This document shows positions 7,127-15,779 of a stretch of DNA of 33,259 nucleotides, one piece after another (within the stretch, counting starts at the first letter, position 1; each line of letters opens with the position of its first letter). Under the pieces are notes generated by a model, which did not search any database, was not told the origin of the DNA, and saw only the letters and a list, made by a program, of their open reading frames with translations. The stretch is from positions 1 to 33,259 of the forward strand of contig JAIKVV010000015.1 in the NCBI GenBank assembly GCA_024685385.1, given 5' to 3'. A program made the translations under genes and the position numbers. The DNA comes from Saccharofermentans sp. Its GTDB lineage: Bacteria > Bacillota > Clostridia > Saccharofermentanales > Saccharofermentanaceae.

Positions 7127-7273
7127 GTTCATATCATCTGAACTACAGCCGGGCCAGGCACCCTCGCGGCACACATGATAACCCGCTTATTGCTGCTTCC
7201 TTCCGGACCTGACAAGGTTCACAGGCTCATGTTGCACGAGACCCGAACCGACTGCAGATCAGATGATACGAAC
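7127..7273 (-). ncRNA. ffs: Signal recognition particle RNA (4.5S-like)
   Basis: The minus strand carries the diagnostic domain IV apex GTCAGGTCCGGAAGGAAGCA around 7190-7212, with the GGAA tetraloop and asymmetric loop that bind Ffh. The ends pair over a long helix (GTTCGTATCATCTGA with TCAGATGATATGAAC). Seven T (7120-7126) follow, serving as the terminator. At about 147 nt it is longer than the E. coli 4.5S RNA but shorter than the roughly 270-nt Bacillus form. Location just upstream of dnaX is the common Firmicutes arrangement. Confidence 0.95.
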
Positions 7274-7281
7274 AGAAAAGC

Positions 7282-7290
7282 ATTATAACA
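7282..7290 (-). promoter_or_regulatory. Extended -10 promoter of the SRP RNA
   Basis: The minus strand has TGTTATAAT (TATAAT at 7282-7287), placing the start about 8-9 bases further, at the first base of the folded RNA. The -35 region falls inside the adjacent 70-bp repeat and is not consensus. Confidence 0.7.
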
Positions 7291-7449
7291 CATAATCGAG
7301 CAACTTGCTTGCAAGGGTTACGAGAAATGTGTTATATCGAAGCGCAGCGGAGAAATAACACATAATCGAGCAACTTGCTTGCAAGGGTTGCGAGAAAAGT
7401 GTTATATCGGAGCGCAGCGGAGAAATAACACATAATCGAGCAACTTGCT
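7285..7449. repeat. Tandem 70-bp direct repeat (two copies plus 25 bp)
   Basis: Unit 1 (7285-7354) and unit 2 (7355-7424) differ at three positions (7320/7390, 7328/7398, 7340/7410). A 25-base partial third copy runs to 7449, where it meets the stop codon of the upstream gene. Each unit starts ATAACACATAATCG and contains a CTTGC-TT-GCAAG palindrome; ATAACACA can pair with a later TGTGTTAT. The SRP RNA -10 box overlaps the outer edge of unit 1. Confidence 0.93.
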
Positions 7450-8702
7450 CATGTATAGATCTTATCCAGGAACTCCTTGACGTAGCCTGCCAGAGTCTTT
7501 ATCGCATCATTGGCTGATTGGTCGTCTTTACCTTCGACATAGATGGTTACCGTGACAGGCTCCCTGTAATTTACGATCGCGACATCGATGTGCGCGCCAT
7601 GATCCTGGTTGATGCCGTATGAATGGAAGATCTGTGCCCCTTCACCGAAGGCATTTCCTATGGGACTTGTGACCTGCGATGCATAAAGGTCGTTGATCAG
7701 GCTCTTATAGACGGCGGTATCGTTGATATAACCGAAATAGAGTTTTCTTGCGTAGGATGACATGTCCGTTGCGCAGGTGCGGTACTTGCCTTTGTATTCC
7801 TTCTTGTCGTAGTCGGTGTAGTAATAGACATCGCCATATTTTACGATGGCATCTTCACCCAGTTTTGCAGCGACATCGTCTATTCCTCCGAGATTTTCTA
7901 TGGTCTGTGCCAGGGCTACGGAATCGTTATGGATGACAGCGTAGTTGAGGAGTGTCTGCGCATAAAATTTCTTGCCTGACGAATAGTTTTCAGCGATGTA
8001 GGAGGAATTGGAAGAGCCTTTGCCGTCGTAGGTATACTCGGTTGTAGGAGACAGGGTCCTTGCAGCTATCTTCTGGTATGCATAAGTCGCAACGGGCATG
8101 GTTATGGCTCCGGAAGGGACTATGGGCTCGATGTCGTTTATGCCCAAGGTCTCGTTATATTTCAGGTTTTCGTAACGGAAAGAGATCCTGAAATCCGGGT
8201 GGTCCGTTATGAACTTATCGACGGACGTCTTCATGCCCTCGAGAAGAAGAGCGCGCTGACCGTATGAGACCTTGACGTAATCCTTGAATTCAGTGAAGGT
8301 GACGTCGGGAGAGCTGGGGATGGGGTCAGGTGCATTGTTCTGGGTCGTGGCAGACGTGGACTCTGAAGACCCGTCCGATCCGGAGGACTCATCTGAAGTA
8401 GCAAGGATGGGCCCCAGGGGAGTCGTCTCGGTCGTTGTAGTCTCGGTGGTTTCTTCTGTTTCGGTGGTCGATTCTCTTGTGGGTCTCGTATATGAAGTGA
8501 CGGGTTCCGTGGATGAAGTCGCTGCTCCGACAAGACCGGGGAAAGCCTTGCGGTAGGTATCCTGCATGGAGGCAACTGACGCGATAAAGACGGCAACTAA
8601 TGTTACCGCCACTATCGAGATCAGTATTATCAACGTTCTTAAGCGCCTGCCGGATCTTATGGAGGCTGCTTTCTTTAGAAATGTCGGATTCGGACGCTTC
8701 AT
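7449..8702 (-). CDS. Membrane-anchored beta-lactamase-fold protein lacking catalytic residues
   Basis: A 417-residue protein with a basic N-terminus, one transmembrane helix (about 22-44), a Thr/Ser/Glu-rich extracellular linker (about 62-130) and a C-terminal domain resembling class A beta-lactamase-like serine hydrolases (Beta-lactamase2 family). The normal SxxK active-site motif aligns with GAIT (198-201) before MPV, so both Ser and Lys are missing. HNDS (258-261) sits at the place of the SDN-type loop. The KTG region reads HSYGINQDHGAHIDVAIV without KTG. I infer a non-catalytic cell-wall or ligand-binding protein. It lies 10 bases after fhs, with AAGG before the ATG, and is probably co-transcribed with fhs. 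Confidence 0.8.
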   Translation of the reverse strand: MKRPNPTFLKKAASIRSGRRLRTLIILISIVAVTLVAVFIASVASMQDTYRKAFPGLVGAATSSTEPVTSYTRPTRESTTETEETTETTTTETTPLGPILATSDESSGSDGSSESTSATTQNNAPDPIPSSPDVTFTEFKDYVKVSYGQRALLLEGMKTSVDKFITDHPDFRISFRYENLKYNETLGINDIEPIVPSGAITMPVATYAYQKIAARTLSPTTEYTYDGKGSSNSSYIAENYSSGKKFYAQTLLNYAVIHNDSVALAQTIENLGGIDDVAAKLGEDAIVKYGDVYYYTDYDKKEYKGKYRTCATDMSSYARKLYFGYINDTAVYKSLINDLYASQVTSPIGNAFGEGAQIFHSYGINQDHGAHIDVAIVNYREPVTVTIYVEGKDDQSANDAIKTLAGYVKEFLDKIYT

Positions 8703-8712
8703 ATCAGCCTTA

Positions 8713-10383
8713 TCAGAACAGTCCCTTGATCACGCCCTGCTCATCGATGTCGATATCGAGAGCAGCAGGATGCTTGCCCAGACCGGGCATGGTCATGATG
8801 GTGCCGGTCAGGACTACGAGATAGCCTGCGCCGGAAGAGAGCCATACGTCACGGACCGTGAGGGTGAATCCGGAAGGATCGCCCAGTGCCTTCTGGTCGT
8901 CAGAAAGGGAATATTGTGTTTTCGCGATGCAGACGGGGAGCTTGCCGTAGCCTGCAGCGACGAATTCATCGATCTTAGCCTGAGCCTCGGGAAGGATGTT
9001 GACTTCTCCTGCACCGTAGATGGTCTTGGCAACCTTGTTGATCTTCTCTTCGGGTGTGTCTTCGAGTTCGTATACAAAGTGAGGCGTATGGTCGGATTCT
9101 TCGATCTTGGAGAGGACCTTTTCTGCGAGCTCGATGCCGCCTTCGCCGCCCTTGGCGAAGATCTCGGCGGGAGCGAATTCAGCGCCTTCTGCCTCACAGA
9201 GCTCCTGCATTGCCTTGAGCTCTTCTTCGGTATCCGTAAGGAACCTGTTGGCTGCGACAACGGTGGGAATGCCGTAAGTGCGCATGTTCTCTATGTGCTT
9301 GCGGAGATTTGCAAAACCGGTCTTAACGGCCTCGACATTGGGCTCGTTTAAGTTTTCTTTGGCGATGCCCGCATTGTATTTAAGGGATCTTACCGTGGAT
9401 ACCAGGACCACGCAGTCAGGCCAGAGACCTGCGGCGCGGCACTTGATGTCGAGGAACTTCTCGGCGCCTAAGTCAGCACCGAATCCTGCCTCTGTGATGA
9501 GGATGTCGCTCATCTTGAGTCCGGCCTTGGTAGCTATTACCGTATTGCATCCGTGTGAGATGTTGGCGAAAGGTCCGCCGTGAACGAATGCGGGAACGTG
9601 CTCCAGGGACTGAACGAGGTTAGGGCAGATGGCATCCTTGAGGAGGACTGCCATAGCTCCGACTGCACCGATGTCAGATGCTGTCAGGATCTTGCCGTCC
9701 ATGTCATATGCGATGGCGATGCGGCCCAGGCGGGCCTTAAGGTCTTCCATGTCCTTTGCAAGGCAGAGGACTGCCATTACTTCGGAAGCTGCCGTTATGT
9801 TGAAGATCTCGGGACGCGTCACGCCGCTCATTCCGCCGCCGACGCCTACCGTAACGTTACGCAGGCACCTGTCGTTCATGTCGAGGCAGCGCTTCCATAA
9901 GATCCTGTCCTTGTCGATATTGAGTTCGTTGCCCTGGAAGATGTGGTTATCGATCATGGCAGCGAGGAGATTGTTTGCGGCCGTAATGGCGTGGAGGTCA
10001 CCCGTGAAATGGAGATTGATGTCTTCCATGGGGACAACCTGGGAATATCCGCCGCCTGCTGCGCCGCCCTTTATGCCGAAAACGGGTCCCAGGGAAGGTT
10101 CTCTCAATGCCAGCATGACTTTCTTGTCGATCTTGGCCAGAGCCTGCGCGAGACCTATCGATATGGTCGTCTTTCCTTCGCCTGCGGGTGTAGGATTCAT
10201 GGCCGTGACCAGTACGAGCCTGCCGTTAGGATTGTCTTTCCTCTTGTCTATTGCTGACAAGGGTACCTTGGCCTTGTACTTGCCGTAAGCTTCCAATTCG
10301 CTTTCTTCCAGTCCTACCTTTGCGGCGATCGTATTGATCGGCTCCAATTTTGCCCCTGTTGCGATCTCAATGTCCGTCAGCAT
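8713..10383 (-). CDS. fhs: Formate--tetrahydrofolate ligase
   Basis: A 556-residue ATP-dependent ligase that makes 10-formyltetrahydrofolate from formate, feeding purine synthesis, fMet-tRNA formylation and, in acetogens, the methyl branch of the Wood-Ljungdahl pathway. The P-loop TPAGEGKTT (65-73), [20 protein letters not shown] and the C-terminal [12 protein letters not shown] segments are all present. Full length. AGGAGG precedes the ATG. No other Wood-Ljungdahl gene is in the window, so a role in ordinary one-carbon metabolism is the safer reading. Confidence 0.97.
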   Translation of the reverse strand: MLTDIEIATGAKLEPINTIAAKVGLEESELEAYGKYKAKVPLSAIDKRKDNPNGRLVLVTAMNPTPAGEGKTTISIGLAQALAKIDKKVMLALREPSLGPVFGIKGGAAGGGYSQVVPMEDINLHFTGDLHAITAANNLLAAMIDNHIFQGNELNIDKDRILWKRCLDMNDRCLRNVTVGVGGGMSGVTRPEIFNITAASEVMAVLCLAKDMEDLKARLGRIAIAYDMDGKILTASDIGAVGAMAVLLKDAICPNLVQSLEHVPAFVHGGPFANISHGCNTVIATKAGLKMSDILITEAGFGADLGAEKFLDIKCRAAGLWPDCVVLVSTVRSLKYNAGIAKENLNEPNVEAVKTGFANLRKHIENMRTYGIPTVVAANRFLTDTEEELKAMQELCEAEGAEFAPAEIFAKGGEGGIELAEKVLSKIEESDHTPHFVYELEDTPEEKINKVAKTIYGAGEVNILPEAQAKIDEFVAAGYGKLPVCIAKTQYSLSDDQKALGDPSGFTLTVRDVWLSSGAGYLVVLTGTIMTMPGLGKHPAALDIDIDEQGVIKGLF

Positions 10384-10467
10384 GATTAACCTCCTGTTTT
10401 GTTTTCTCCTTGCTTTCTTGCCTTCTCCTGCCCCATATATTTAAAAATATGAGTTGCTCAGAATGTC

Positions 10468-10476
10468 ATTATAACA
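10468..10476 (-). promoter_or_regulatory. Predicted fhs promoter (extended -10)
   Basis: The minus strand carries TGTTATAAT (TATAAT at 10468-10473), predicting a leader of about 78 bases. The -35 is not consensus. The leader does not show a tetrahydrofolate riboswitch core that I can recognise. Confidence 0.55.
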
Positions 10477-10559
10477 CAGGGGTGCCTATCGGTTCGCACA
10501 ATAGTAATACAACATTTTGTTAAATCTCGACAAAAGGACACAATATATAGTGTTCGTAA

Positions 10560-10588
10560 TTGACAAATATATACACAGGTGTTAGCAT
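10560..10588 (+). promoter_or_regulatory. Predicted veg promoter
   Basis: A perfect TTGACA (10560-10565) is followed after 17 bases by TAGCAT (10583-10588), giving a leader of about 60 bases before veg. Upstream there are small dyads (TTTTGT/ACAAAA and ACAC/GTGT, about 10514-10553) that could be operators. Confidence 0.6.
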
Positions 10589-10653
10589 ATCCTCAATTCG
10601 AGCGTTTTCGAAAGAAGACGATCCGATTTAGCCCAAACTCAGGGAGGCATATA

Positions 10654-10938
10654 ATGATTATCAGTTCCGATTTGGCGAGATGCCGGGAGAAGTTCGAAGA
10701 ACTCAGGGGGAAGAGGATCATCTGCAAGACGAATGGCGGCCGTAAGAGGATCATCACTTATGTCGGCGTTGTCGAGAACTGCTACCCCAACGTTTTCACC
10801 GTATTGTGTGATAACCACAAAGGCAAGAAGGTTGTAGTGAGCTTCAGTTATGTTGATGTTCTTACGAGAACAGTCAGAGTCGGCGTTATCGCAGAGCAGG
10901 AAGATCAGGACCTCGAGATGGCTCAGGCTGCAGGCTGA
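10654..10938 (+). CDS. veg: Veg family protein
   Basis: A 94-residue protein of the Veg family (DUF1021). The core GKRIICKTNGGRKRIITYVG and VVVSFSYVDVLTRTV matches the family. In Bacillus subtilis Veg is abundantly expressed and promotes biofilm matrix gene expression; its molecular activity is not settled. I chose the ATG at 10654, placed seven bases after AGGGAGG, rather than an in-frame upstream start. Monocistronic, with its own promoter and terminator. Confidence 0.92.
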   Translation: MIISSDLARCREKFEELRGKRIICKTNGGRKRIITYVGVVENCYPNVFTVLCDNHKGKKVVVSFSYVDVLTRTVRVGVIAEQEDQDLEMAQAAG

Positions 10939-10972
10939 TAAGAGCATAGGCTGACAAGATATAAAACGAACA

Positions 10973-11026
10973 AGAGTTGTCCGTCGGCGGGTCTTGGAGG
11001 ATCCGCTTGAGAAGGACGCTCTTTTT
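10973..11026 (+). terminator. Probable intrinsic terminator of veg
   Basis: A compound stem: AGAG and GTCC pair with GGAC and CTCT, enclosing GCGGGTC/GATCCGC. It is followed by five T. It lies 34 bases after the veg stop. Confidence 0.7.
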
Positions 11027-11083
11027 GTTTGCCCCAAAGCCCCTTTTATGGTGATAACGAACAATATAAGATGCTTATTACTG

Positions 11084-11114
11084 TTGATTTTTTTTAAATA
11101 TTTAATGTTACAAT
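11084..11114 (+). promoter_or_regulatory. Predicted promoter of the GH3 gene
   Basis: TGTTACAAT forms an extended -10 (TACAAT at 11109-11114) with TTGATT (11084-11089) 19 bases upstream. A GCGAT/ATCGC dyad lies downstream in the leader. Confidence 0.45.
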
Positions 11115-11182
11115 CAAGTAAGTGCCCTGCGATCGGGGGAAGTACAATCGCGGCATAATCTCAACTACCCGGAGGGTTCGCT

Positions 11183-13747
11183 ATGGAATATATGGCTGAC
11201 AGGACCGAGGAGATGACAGGCATCGAGGCCAGCAATACGAACAGGGTGAGGAACCTTGCTTCGGAGTGCGCCGTCCTGCTCGAGAACGACGGGACATTGC
11301 CTCTTCCGGCATCCAGCAACATCGCCCTCTACGGTACGGGTGCAAGGCACACCATCAAGGGCGGAACAGGCTCGGGGGATGTTAATTCCAGACATGAAGT
11401 TTCGATAGAAGAAGGACTTGAAGCCCAGGGCGTTACGATAACCACCAAGGGCTGGCTCGACCGCTACGATCAGAAGAAAGAGCAGCATTTCTCGGAATTC
11501 ACTTCCATGGTCGAAAAGTATGCCGAAGATGAAGGCATTGCCCTGTCAAATGCCTATTTCAAATTTCCCTATGTGAATCCCGATCCGGTGGAGGTAACCG
11601 AAGAAGACATCAAAGCTTCTGATACCGATGTTGCAATAATGGTAATAAGCAGGAATTCCGGTGAAGGCGCCGACAGAAAGAACGAAGAAGGCGACTACAA
11701 GCTTTCATCCGCCGAACTCTCGATCCTCGATACTTTGAGAAAAGCTTACGGCAAGCTCATAGTCCTTCTTAACGTGGGCGGCGTCATCGATACGAGCTAC
11801 CTTAAGACCATGGGCCTTAATTCTTTGATGATAATAAGCCAGACCGGCGCGGTCACGGGTCATGTTACGGCTGACCTCATTACGGGCAGGGCTGTCCCTT
11901 CGGGCAAGCTTTCCACCACCTGGGCAGGCGAGTACGACAAATACCCCACATCCGAGATCTTCAATACCGACAGACATGAGGAATTCTATCTTGAAGGACT
12001 CTATGTCGGATACAGATATTTTGATTCCTACGGCGTTGAGCCTGACTATCCTTTCGGCTACGGCAAGTCCTATACGACTTTCGAAGTCGAGACGGTCGAT
12101 GTCATCTGCGAAGGCAGCAGGATCAAGGCCATAGTGAACGTTACCAATACGGGCTCTTATCCCGGCAAGGAAGTAGTCCAGATCTACTGTTCTGCGCCCG
12201 AGACCGAGATCGACAGGCCTTATCAGGAACTCATCTGCTTCGAAAAGACCGGACTCATAATGCCGGGTGAAGGCGAGCAGCTTACCCTGATCTTCAAGGC
12301 ATCGGATCTTGCCTGCTACGATGAGGAGACTTTCTCCAATGTGATAAAGGCAGGCGATTACATACTCCGCATAGGAACGTCTTCCCGCGATACGAGGATT
12401 GAGGCCGTTATCAACATCCCTTCGGATGTCAAAGTCCGGATAATGAGGGATATCCTGCAGGATGACAGGAATCTCGACATCGAGACGATCCTAAATCCCG
12501 GCTTCGGCAAACAGGCCAGCGAACTCAAGGATGCGAACGAACTCCTTCTTGCAAGGCAGATCGTAGTCGATCCCAGATTCATAAGGTGCGAGAAGATCCT
12601 CTATAACGGCGTAAGAGATACTTATGAGAACTACAGGGAGATCGATACCGTTACCTTGACGGATGTCATGGCGCATTCCGCCGGCATGATCGAGCTGGTC
12701 GGCGACATGTCCGACAAGGAGCTTGCAACCCTCTGCGTCGGTTCCTTCCAGAGGGAAGGCATCGATGAGAACGCGGTCTGGGCAGCATCCAAGAATGTTC
12801 CCGGAGCTGCAGCCGAGTCAACGGATGTTTTCACGGTAAAACGCAAGATCCCGCCCATGGTATTGGCCGACGGTCCTGCGGGCTTAAGACTCCAGCCTCA
12901 CTTCAAGACGACAAAGGACGGAGAGCTCCTGCCGGGCGGCGAAGTGTTCAATCTCGCCAAGACGGATTTCCCCGAAGATACTCCCGAAGATGCGATCGAT
13001 TACTATCAGTACTGCACGGCCATCCCGATCGCCACTGCCATCGCCCAGTCCTGGAATACCAAGCTCGCCTGGGCTTTCGGCGATATCGTCGGATCGGAGT
13101 GCGAGAAGTTCGGAGTTAACCTCTGGCTTGCTCCCGGCATGAATATCCACAGGGATCCCCTCTGCGGAAGGAACTTCGAATATTTCTCGGAAGATCCTCT
13201 CCTTACCGGCAAGATCGCGGCAGGCGAGACCAAGGGCGTTCAGGGCCATTCCGGAGTTGCAGTCACCATAAAGCATTTCTGCTGCAATAACCGCGAGACA
13301 AACAGGATGTTCAATAATTCACACGTAACGGTCAGGACCTTAAGAGAGATCTATCTCAAGGGCTTCGAGATCTGTGTCGACGAAGCCAAGCCTCTGGGCG
13401 TCATGATGAGCTATAACCTCCTTAACGGCGTCCACACCGCGGCAAGTTATGAGCTCATTCAGAATATCCTGCGTGACGAATTCGGATTCGAAGGAGTCGT
13501 CATGACGGACTGGTATTCTTCCTTCCCGATAGATGATATGAAGATGCTGGGTGAAGGCGAGGATGCCATCTATCCTGAGGCTGTAAGCCACCTCTGCGTA
13601 TATGCAGGATGTGACTGGCAGATGCCCGGATGTCAGGCAAATATAGACGATATCGTTCATTCCGTTGCTCAGGGGAGACTGTCGAGAGGCGACCTTCAGA
13701 ACTGCGCTCTCAACATAATAAGGTTTATCCTTAAGATAATGGAGTGA
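11183..13747 (+). CDS. Glycoside hydrolase family 3 protein, swapped domain order
   Basis: An 854-residue GH3 enzyme, probably a beta-glucosidase or related exo-glycosidase. The order is reversed from the usual. The GH3 C-terminal (alpha/beta) domain comes first (about 25-270, with VLLENDGTLPL and YGTGARHTIKGGTGSGDV), then a fibronectin III-like domain (about 300-395), a linker region, and the catalytic TIM-barrel domain last (about 540-845). The catalytic domain has LAPGMNIHRDPLCGRNFEYF, VTIKHF and the nucleophile D776 in GVVMTDWYS. This permutation is known in Ruminococcus albus and Butyrivibrio enzymes. No signal peptide is present, so it likely acts on imported oligosaccharides. GGAGG lies seven bases before the ATG. 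Substrate not readable. Confidence 0.93.
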   Translation: MEYMADRTEEMTGIEASNTNRVRNLASECAVLLENDGTLPLPASSNIALYGTGARHTIKGGTGSGDVNSRHEVSIEEGLEAQGVTITTKGWLDRYDQKKEQHFSEFTSMVEKYAEDEGIALSNAYFKFPYVNPDPVEVTEEDIKASDTDVAIMVISRNSGEGADRKNEEGDYKLSSAELSILDTLRKAYGKLIVLLNVGGVIDTSYLKTMGLNSLMIISQTGAVTGHVTADLITGRAVPSGKLSTTWAGEYDKYPTSEIFNTDRHEEFYLEGLYVGYRYFDSYGVEPDYPFGYGKSYTTFEVETVDVICEGSRIKAIVNVTNTGSYPGKEVVQIYCSAPETEIDRPYQELICFEKTGLIMPGEGEQLTLIFKASDLACYDEETFSNVIKAGDYILRIGTSSRDTRIEAVINIPSDVKVRIMRDILQDDRNLDIETILNPGFGKQASELKDANELLLARQIVVDPRFIRCEKILYNGVRDTYENYREIDTVTLTDVMAHSAGMIELVGDMSDKELATLCVGSFQREGIDENAVWAASKNVPGAAAESTDVFTVKRKIPPMVLADGPAGLRLQPHFKTTKDGELLPGGEVFNLAKTDFPEDTPEDAIDYYQYCTAIPIATAIAQSWNTKLAWAFGDIVGSECEKFGVNLWLAPGMNIHRDPLCGRNFEYFSEDPLLTGKIAAGETKGVQGHSGVAVTIKHFCCNNRETNRMFNNSHVTVRTLREIYLKGFEICVDEAKPLGVMMSYNLLNGVHTAASYELIQNILRDEFGFEGVVMTDWYSSFPIDDMKMLGEGEDAIYPEAVSHLCVYAGCDWQMPGCQANIDDIVHSVAQGRLSRGDLQNCALNIIRFILKIME

Positions 13748-14479
13748 TCAGGAGAGCCATACGGCTTTCTTCAAAAGTTCGGTTTCTTCCGAAGTCAGTT
13801 CCCGGAGATCGCCGGGGGCTGACTTTTCGCTTAAGAAAAGAGATGCGATGCCGATCCTCCTGAGAGATATGACTTCCTTGCCGAAATGAGCCATTATGCG
13901 CCTTACTTCATGCGTCTTGCCTTCAGTAAGTATTACCCTTGCCTGATCTTCAGCTTCCCTTACGATCTCACATGGCTTAAGACGGACGGGAACATCAGTA
14001 TCCGTAAGAGTTATCCCTGATCCGGCTTTTGCGATCTCTTCATCAGTCAGAGGGTCTCCCGAAAATCTCACAAGATATGTCTTGGATATGCCGTAAGAAG
14101 GGCTCGTCAGCCTGTGGGACAGCTCACCGTCGTTGGTGAGGATAAGAAGACCCGTAGTATGGTAATCGAGCCTTCCGACCGGCGATACGCCGCGGTTCTT
14201 ATATCTGTCTTCGATTAGATCTCCGACATTGGGAAGACGGGAGTCTTCCATGGCGGTAAGGACTTCATCGGGTTTATCAAGGAGAAGATAGTAGAAAGAT
14301 TTGCCTTCGTGAATTTCAACGGGCTTGCCGAAACAGGTCAGTTCATCTTCGGGGCCAAGTTTACAGGATGCATCACGGACGACTTTGCCGTTAACGACGG
14401 CATTTCCGCGCGAAATCAGTTTTCTTACTTCCGATCTGGTCCCGAAGCCTGAATCTGCAAGGATCTTATCTAGTCTCAT
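13748..14479 (-). CDS. rsuA: 16S rRNA pseudouridine synthase RsuA family
   Basis: A 243-residue protein. An N-terminal S4 domain (MRLDKILADSGFGTRSEVRKLI) is followed by the pseudouridine synthase domain with PVGRLDYHTTGLLILTNDGE, whose Asp is the catalytic nucleophile, and GKTHEVRRIMAHFG. RsuA makes pseudouridine 516 in 16S rRNA; RluB/RluE act on 23S. The start resembles RsuA most. Its stop codon directly abuts that of the GH3 gene (TGA followed by TCA), with no terminator between these convergent genes. Confidence 0.87.
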   Translation of the reverse strand: MRLDKILADSGFGTRSEVRKLISRGNAVVNGKVVRDASCKLGPEDELTCFGKPVEIHEGKSFYYLLLDKPDEVLTAMEDSRLPNVGDLIEDRYKNRGVSPVGRLDYHTTGLLILTNDGELSHRLTSPSYGISKTYLVRFSGDPLTDEEIAKAGSGITLTDTDVPVRLKPCEIVREAEDQARVILTEGKTHEVRRIMAHFGKEVISLRRIGIASLFLSEKSAPGDLRELTSEETELLKKAVWLS

Positions 14480-14549
14480 TCCCGTTTTAAGGCCCTTTCC
14501 TCATTTGAATCAATTCTGTTATACGCTTTCCGAAAAGTCAAGGAACCTG

Positions 14550-14555
14550 TATAAT
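14550..14555 (+). promoter_or_regulatory. Predicted -10 element for the Smr-like gene
   Basis: TATAAT lies 19 bases before the ATG at 14574, so the leader would be short. The -35 is poor. Confidence 0.4.
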
Positions 14556-14573
14556 CGGAGACGGAGGGGATCT

Positions 14574-14912
14574 ATGCAGACGATCAACATAGAACAGGGT
14601 CATCCGACAGTCGATGAAGCGATGCAGCGCCTTACGAACGGACTATACAGGGTCCGGGCATCGGGAGCCGTCTGCGCCAAGATAATCCACGGATACGGAT
14701 CTTCCGGCAGCGGCGGCAGGATAAAGGCAGCCCTTCCCCTGACCCTGAGAAGCCTTCAGTCCAGGAGACTGATAAAAGGATACATAAGAGGAGAAGACTT
14801 CGGCCCCTACAGTGTTGCAGCAAGGGATCTTGCTTCGGGGATGAAGCAGATCAAGTCTGACCCCGACTGGGGAAGGAGCAACGACGGGATAACGGTGGTC
14901 ATATTCAAATAG
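14574..14912 (+). CDS. Small Smr-like domain protein
   Basis: A 112-residue protein consisting of an Smr-like fold. KIIHGYGSSGSGGRIK (36-51) corresponds to the conserved HGxGxGxLK motif of Smr domains, which bind or nick nucleic acids in MutS2 and related proteins. The N-terminal LDLHG-like motif of active Smr domains is replaced by NIEQGHPTVDEA, so nuclease activity is doubtful. The chosen ATG follows GGAGGGGA; a longer in-frame version has no ribosome site. It is 13 bases from the uracil-DNA glycosylase gene, likely one operon. Confidence 0.8.
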   Translation: MQTINIEQGHPTVDEAMQRLTNGLYRVRASGAVCAKIIHGYGSSGSGGRIKAALPLTLRSLQSRRLIKGYIRGEDFGPYSVAARDLASGMKQIKSDPDWGRSNDGITVVIFK

Positions 14913-14925
14913 GACGGAAAAGCAA

Positions 14926-15507
14926 ATGGCAGATAATCTACTCAACTGGGAAAGTTTCGAAGAAAGATGCGCTTCCTGCAAAGCATGCGGTCTTTATGAA
15001 GGCAGGAGCAATATCGTTATCTTCAGGGGAGCAAGATCCGCGCCCCTCATGATCATCGGTGAAGCTCCGGGCGAGTCGGAGGATCTTCAGGGCAAGCCTT
15101 TCGTCGGAAGATCCGGCATGCTGCTCCAGAACCTCCTTGCATCCTACGGTTTCACGGACAACGATTACCATATCTGCAATATCTGCAAATGCAGGCCGCC
15201 TGCAAACCGCAGACCGACACCCGAAGAGATCAAGGCCTGCAAGGTCCTTCTGGCTGACCAGTTCCGCCTGGTAAAGCCCAAGGTGATCCTCCTTTGCGGC
15301 TCCACTGCTTACGAGGGCTTTTTCGGCACCAAGCCCGTCATGAAGGATGTTCGCGGCGTCTTCATCGAGCGCAAGGGCTACCACATCATGACGACCTACC
15401 ACCCGGCATATGCCTTGAGGAACCCTGCCAATAAGGTCCCCATCTACGATGACATGGGCAAGGTCCGTGACAAGCTCACCGAACTCGGATTAATGCCGCC
15501 CTTGTAA
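14926..15507 (+). CDS. Family 4 uracil-DNA glycosylase
   Basis: A 193-residue 4Fe-4S uracil-DNA glycosylase that removes uracil arising from cytosine deamination. Motif A is GEAPGESEDLQGKPFVGRSG and the C-terminal motif is TTYHPAYALRNP. Cluster cysteines are seen in CASCKACG near the N-terminus and in CNICKC plus a later Cys (EEIKAC). Length matches the family. It likely shares a promoter with the Smr-like gene. Confidence 0.93.
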   Translation: MADNLLNWESFEERCASCKACGLYEGRSNIVIFRGARSAPLMIIGEAPGESEDLQGKPFVGRSGMLLQNLLASYGFTDNDYHICNICKCRPPANRRPTPEEIKACKVLLADQFRLVKPKVILLCGSTAYEGFFGTKPVMKDVRGVFIERKGYHIMTTYHPAYALRNPANKVPIYDDMGKVRDKLTELGLMPPL

Positions 15508-15518
15508 TAAATAAGATA

Positions 15519-15547
15519 TTGATTTTCAAAATACCATTTGATATACT
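15519..15547 (+). promoter_or_regulatory. Promoter of tRNA-Gln
   Basis: TTGATT (15519-15524), 17 bases, TATACT (15542-15547). Transcription would start near 15554, some 15 bases before the tRNA. Confidence 0.65.
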
Positions 15548-15568
15548 TCTCAAAGTCAGTATTGACAT

Positions 15569-15642
15569 TGCCGAATTGTGTAATGGTAGCACACCGGTTT
15601 CTGGCACCGTTTGTCTGGGTTCGAATCCTAGTTCGGCAGCCA
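15569..15642 (+). tRNA. tRNA-Gln (anticodon CTG)
   Basis: The acceptor stem TGCCGAA pairs with TTCGGCA; the D-loop is AATGGTA; the anticodon loop TTCTGGC gives anticodon CTG, reading CAG; the T arm is CTGGG-TTCGAAT-CCTAG. The discriminator G and CCA are encoded. The outermost anticodon-stem pair is a C-T mismatch. Followed by an intrinsic terminator. Confidence 0.93.
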
Positions 15643-15649
15643 ACATCAG

Positions 15650-15688
15650 ATCTGCAGATACCTTATTAAGGTATTTGCAGATTTTTTT
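15650..15688 (+). terminator. Intrinsic terminator of tRNA-Gln
   Basis: A long stem (ATCTGCAGATACCTT with AAGGTATTTGCAGAT, one mismatch) with a short loop, then seven T. Confidence 0.9.
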
Positions 15689-15700
15689 AAGATGTATTTA

Positions 15701-15729
15701 TTGACTTTGGTTTTCCGGCACATTATAGT
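15701..15729 (+). promoter_or_regulatory. Promoter of the large secreted protein gene
   Basis: TTGACT (15701-15706), 17 bases, TATAGT (15724-15729), a near-consensus sigma-A promoter with a leader of about 45 bases. Confidence 0.75.
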
Positions 15730-15779
15730 TTGAATCAGGTTGGTATTAGTATTTTTCAGGCATTTACGGGGGTAAATAT

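Noticed and set aside
7285..7449. Repeat considered as a CRISPR array
   Set aside because: The 70-bp units are contiguous with no variable spacers, and only two full copies exist.
8566..9351. Open frame of 261 codons opposite fhs
   Set aside because: Antisense to a clearly coding, conserved gene; no recognisable protein features.
10384..10470. Possible tetrahydrofolate or ZTP riboswitch upstream of fhs
   Set aside because: The short purine-rich leader shows none of the conserved riboswitch core sequences or a terminator.
12884..13276. Antisense open frame inside the GH3 gene
   Set aside because: Codon pattern follows the glycosidase frame; no ribosome site.
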